DNA of 64,000 bases, taken from the NCBI RefSeq assembly GCF_013410035.1, contig NZ_JACCBW010000002.1, positions 1,178,001 through 1,242,000 on the forward strand. Direction: 5' to 3'. The notes beneath the pieces are model-generated. The model ran no database searches. It was not told the origin of the DNA and saw nothing but the letters and a program-made list of their open reading frames with translations. Positions 62,471 through 64,000 of the stretch are shown piece by piece. Origin of the DNA: Nocardioides cavernae. Lineage in GTDB: Bacteria; Actinomycetota; Actinomycetes; Propionibacteriales; Nocardioidaceae. Both the position numbers and the translations under genes were made by a program. How positions within the stretch are numbered: position 1 is the stretch's first letter; the number at the start of each line of letters is the position of its first letter.

Positions 62471-62500
62471 TTGGGAACGGCCCGACCACCCCTGTAATGT
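62471..62500 (+). promoter_or_regulatory. Promoter of the initiator tRNA gene
   Basis: TTGGGA at 62471-62476 and TAATGT at 62495-62500 with an 18-nt spacer. The -10 lies 12 nt before the tRNA 5' end, so transcription would start about 6 nt upstream of it. The region is AT-richer than its surroundings. Confidence 0.7.
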
Positions 62501-62512
62501 TCTGTTCACCGA

Positions 62513-62586
62513 CGCGGGGTGGAGCAGCTCGGTAGCTCGCTGGGCTCATAACCCAGAGGTCGCAGGTTCAAATCCTGCCCCCGCTA
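62513..62586 (+). tRNA. Initiator tRNA-Met (fMet), anticodon CAU
   Basis: A complete 74-nt cloverleaf from CGCGGGG to A73. Acceptor CGCGGGG pairs with CCCCGCT leaving C1 and U72 unpaired, D-arm GAGC-AGCTCGGTA-GCTC, anticodon arm CTGGG-CTCATAA-CCCAG with three consecutive G-C pairs next to the loop, variable AGGTC and T-arm GCAGG-TTCAAAT-CCTGC. The unpaired position 1-72 and the three G-C pairs are the marks of an initiator. CCA is not encoded (CAA follows). No att repeat or integrase lies beside it. Confidence 0.95.
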
Positions 62587-62592
62587 CAAGAT

Positions 62593-62628
62593 GACGAAGG
62601 CCCGGACCATCAGGTCCGGGCCTTCGTC
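62593..62628. terminator. Bidirectional terminator hairpin after tRNA-fMet
   Basis: A perfect 16-bp stem, GACGAAGGCCCGGACC (62593-62608) with GGTCCGGGCCTTCGTC (62613-62628) and ATCA loop. It starts 6 nt after the tRNA and lies 26 nt before the stop of the convergent EamA gene, so it can serve both. No U-tract is visible on the plus strand. Confidence 0.85.
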
Positions 62629-62654
62629 GTTCACGCGGGCGGGGCCCCGGGTGC

Positions 62655-63590
62655 TCAGCGCACGACGAGGTCGGCCCCGGGCTCGGGTGCCGGCTCCTCC
62701 ACCCGCGCTCCGCTGCGCTCGGCGCCGATGCCGGCGAACACCACGAAGAGGATGCCGAGGACTGCCATGCTGTTGGGCGCCTGGCCGAGCGCGAGGAAGC
62801 CGATCACCAGCGCGAAGGCCGGCTCCAGCGCCATCAGCGTGCCGAAGGCGCCGGTGGTCAGGCGTCGCAGCGCCATCAGCTCCAGCGTGAACGGCACGAC
62901 GGGGAGCAGGATCGCCAGGCCGAGGCCGTACAGCAGGAGCCCGGGCGTCAGGTGGTCGACGACGCCCGGTCCGGCGACGAGGGTCGCCACGGCGCCGGCC
63001 ACGGGCATCGAGATCGCGAGGCCGCCCAGTCCGCTGACCGCGTCCCCGACGCGCTGCGTCAGCAGGATGTACGCCGCCCAGCAGACCGCGGCACCCAGCG
63101 CGTACGCGACCCCCACCGGGTCGGAGGCGCCCGTCCACGGCTGGGTCAGGCAGAGCACCCCGACGGCGGCGACGCCGGCCCAGGCCCGACCGACGCCGCG
63201 GCTGCGCCAGACCGCGACGGCGAGGGGGCCGAGGAACTCCAGGGCGCTGGCGGTGCCGAGCGGCAGCCGGGCGACGGCTGCCATGAACAGCACGGTCACG
63301 CCCGCCGTGACGACTCCCAGCGCGGCAGCGGACCACAAGGCCTCGCGGCTGTAGTGCGAGAGCCGCGGCCGCACCAGGACCAGGAGCAGCACCCCAGCCC
63401 AGGCCAGGCGGAGCCACGCGGCACCGGACGAACCGATGTCGTCGATGAGTCCGACGGAGGCGGCCAGGCCGAGCTGGACGCAGAGCATCGAGGCGATCGC
63501 CATGGAGGTGCCGACACGGGCGGGGGAGCGGGGCATGGCTCCAGCAGAGGGGACTGTCACCGTTCGCGTCCACGTGAGATTGCTGGACAT
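62655..63590 (-). CDS. EamA/DMT family transporter
   Basis: Up to 311 residues from ATG 63590, but the 18 residues before ATG 63536 (MPRSPARVG) are weak and no clear Shine-Dalgarno supports either. About ten transmembrane helices in two EamA halves: [17 protein letters not shown] ends the first and [21 protein letters not shown] is the second-half signature. RhtA/threonine-homoserine-exporter-like, by the [11 protein letters not shown] motif. Divergent from a LysR gene by 29 nt, which probably regulates it. Confidence 0.88.
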   Translation of the reverse strand: MSSNLTWTRTVTVPSAGAMPRSPARVGTSMAIASMLCVQLGLAASVGLIDDIGSSGAAWLRLAWAGVLLLVLVRPRLSHYSREALWSAAALGVVTAGVTVLFMAAVARLPLGTASALEFLGPLAVAVWRSRGVGRAWAGVAAVGVLCLTQPWTGASDPVGVAYALGAAVCWAAYILLTQRVGDAVSGLGGLAISMPVAGAVATLVAGPGVVDHLTPGLLLYGLGLAILLPVVPFTLELMALRRLTTGAFGTLMALEPAFALVIGFLALGQAPNSMAVLGILFVVFAGIGAERSGARVEEPAPEPGADLVVR

Positions 63591-63619
63591 GATGTTCAGG
63601 AAATTGCAACAATCGCACG

Positions 63620-64000
63620 GTGGACGTGCACCGCCTCCGGATGCTCCTCGAGCTCTCGCGCCTGGGCTCCATGCGCGAGGTCGCCGACACCCTCGGGACG
63701 ACCACGTCGAGCGTCTCGCAGGGGATCGCCGCCCTCGCTCACGAGGTGCGCACGCCCCTCGTCGAGCCGGACGGACGGCGCGTGCGGCTCACGCCGGCGG
63801 GTCGTCGGCTCGCCGACCACGCCGTGACGATCCTCGCGGCGGTCGAGTCCGCGCGGCTCGACCTGGACCCGACGTCGGAGCCGACGGGTGTGCTCCGGGT
63901 CGCGGGGTTCGCCTCGGCGATCCGCCGGTCGCTGCTGCCGGTCGTGGAGGACCTCCGTCGTACGCACCCGGGCATCGCGGTGCAGGTCCACGAGTACGAG
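63620..64000 (+). CDS. LysR family transcriptional regulator (partial)
   Basis: 127 residues are visible from GTG 63620 to the window edge; the rest lies outside. AACAAT at 63608-63613 ends 6 nt before the start (leaderless). The winged helix-turn-helix is [41 protein letters not shown], followed by the [12 protein letters not shown] signature and the start of the effector domain ([13 protein letters not shown]). Likely controls the divergent EamA exporter. Confidence 0.9.
   Translation, partial: MDVHRLRMLLELSRLGSMREVADTLGTTTSSVSQGIAALAHEVRTPLVEPDGRRVRLTPAGRRLADHAVTILAAVESARLDLDPTSEPTGVLRVAGFASAIRRSLLPVVEDLRRTHPGIAVQVHEYE

Noticed and set aside
62513..62628. tRNA-fMet as an integration site for a mobile element
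   Set aside because: The tRNA is followed at once by a terminator and ordinary genes. No integrase and no repeated tRNA end is visible in the window.

Overview
The window is very GC-rich with G or C at nearly every third codon position. It carries a set of genes typical of high-GC Gram-positives: mycoredoxin, WhiB7, AdnA-AdnB, UvrD2, DUF3107, DUF2342, UPF0182 and a PPA1309-family protein. I infer an actinobacterium, most likely Nocardioides or a close relative in Propionibacteriales. This is a chromosomal region: there are no transposases, integrases, phage genes or CRISPR arrays. Many genes start without a Shine-Dalgarno sequence and instead have a TANNNT hexamer ending 6-7 nt before the start codon, the pattern of leaderless transcripts.

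Layout. 1-9.6 kb: GlsB-like membrane protein (partial), DUF3107, TetR regulator, MoeZ, a secreted triple-repeat protein, then a tightly overlapping operon (DUF4129, small TM protein, MoxR ATPase, DUF58, TM protein, alkyltransferase-like protein) followed by PlsC. 9.7-22.7 kb: a catabolic island containing allH-fdrA-allG (carbamoyltransferase-type subunits), a divergent PucR regulator, an NCS2 uracil/xanthine permease, a three-subunit molybdenum hydroxylase, CoxG and an amidase. 22.8-24.7 kb: three poorly known genes. 24.8-29.6 kb: HyuA/HyuB hydantoinase-oxoprolinase pair and an NmrA-like oxidoreductase. 29.6-36.3 kb: orphan LanC-like protein, ABM-like protein with a NarL-type two-component system, a Band7/TrkA-C/ArsB-NhaD-type transporter operon and an SDR. 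36.3-38.4 kb: carbamate kinase and a barbiturase/cyanuric-acid-hydrolase-family ring-opening enzyme.

38.5-62.5 kb is a housekeeping block whose content resembles the Mycobacterium tuberculosis Rv3193c-Rv3202c neighbourhood: adnA, adnB, nudC, mycoredoxin, uvrD2, whiB7, a TOMM-type zinc-domain protein, DUF2342, a YlbL-type protease and UPF0182. whiB7 has a promoter with an AT-rich upstream box, a 61-codon upstream ORF and an intrinsic terminator before the gene, as expected for translation-coupled attenuation. The window closes with an initiator tRNA-fMet, a terminator hairpin, an EamA transporter and a truncated LysR regulator.

How genes may work together. The most interesting reading joins the permease, Mo hydroxylase, ring-opening amidohydrolase, AllFGH-like subunits, carbamate kinase and amidase into an oxidative pyrimidine (or related N-heterocycle) route. 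In it, the ureido group would be released as carbamoyl phosphate and used to make ATP rather than simply hydrolysed to urea. MoeZ and MoaE in the same window serve the molybdenum cofactor that this hydroxylase needs. The window also holds two intergenic repeat families: six copies of an exactly 48-nt palindromic element (two at 9.6 kb, four at 45 kb) and a three-copy 24-nt element at 14.7-14.8 kb.
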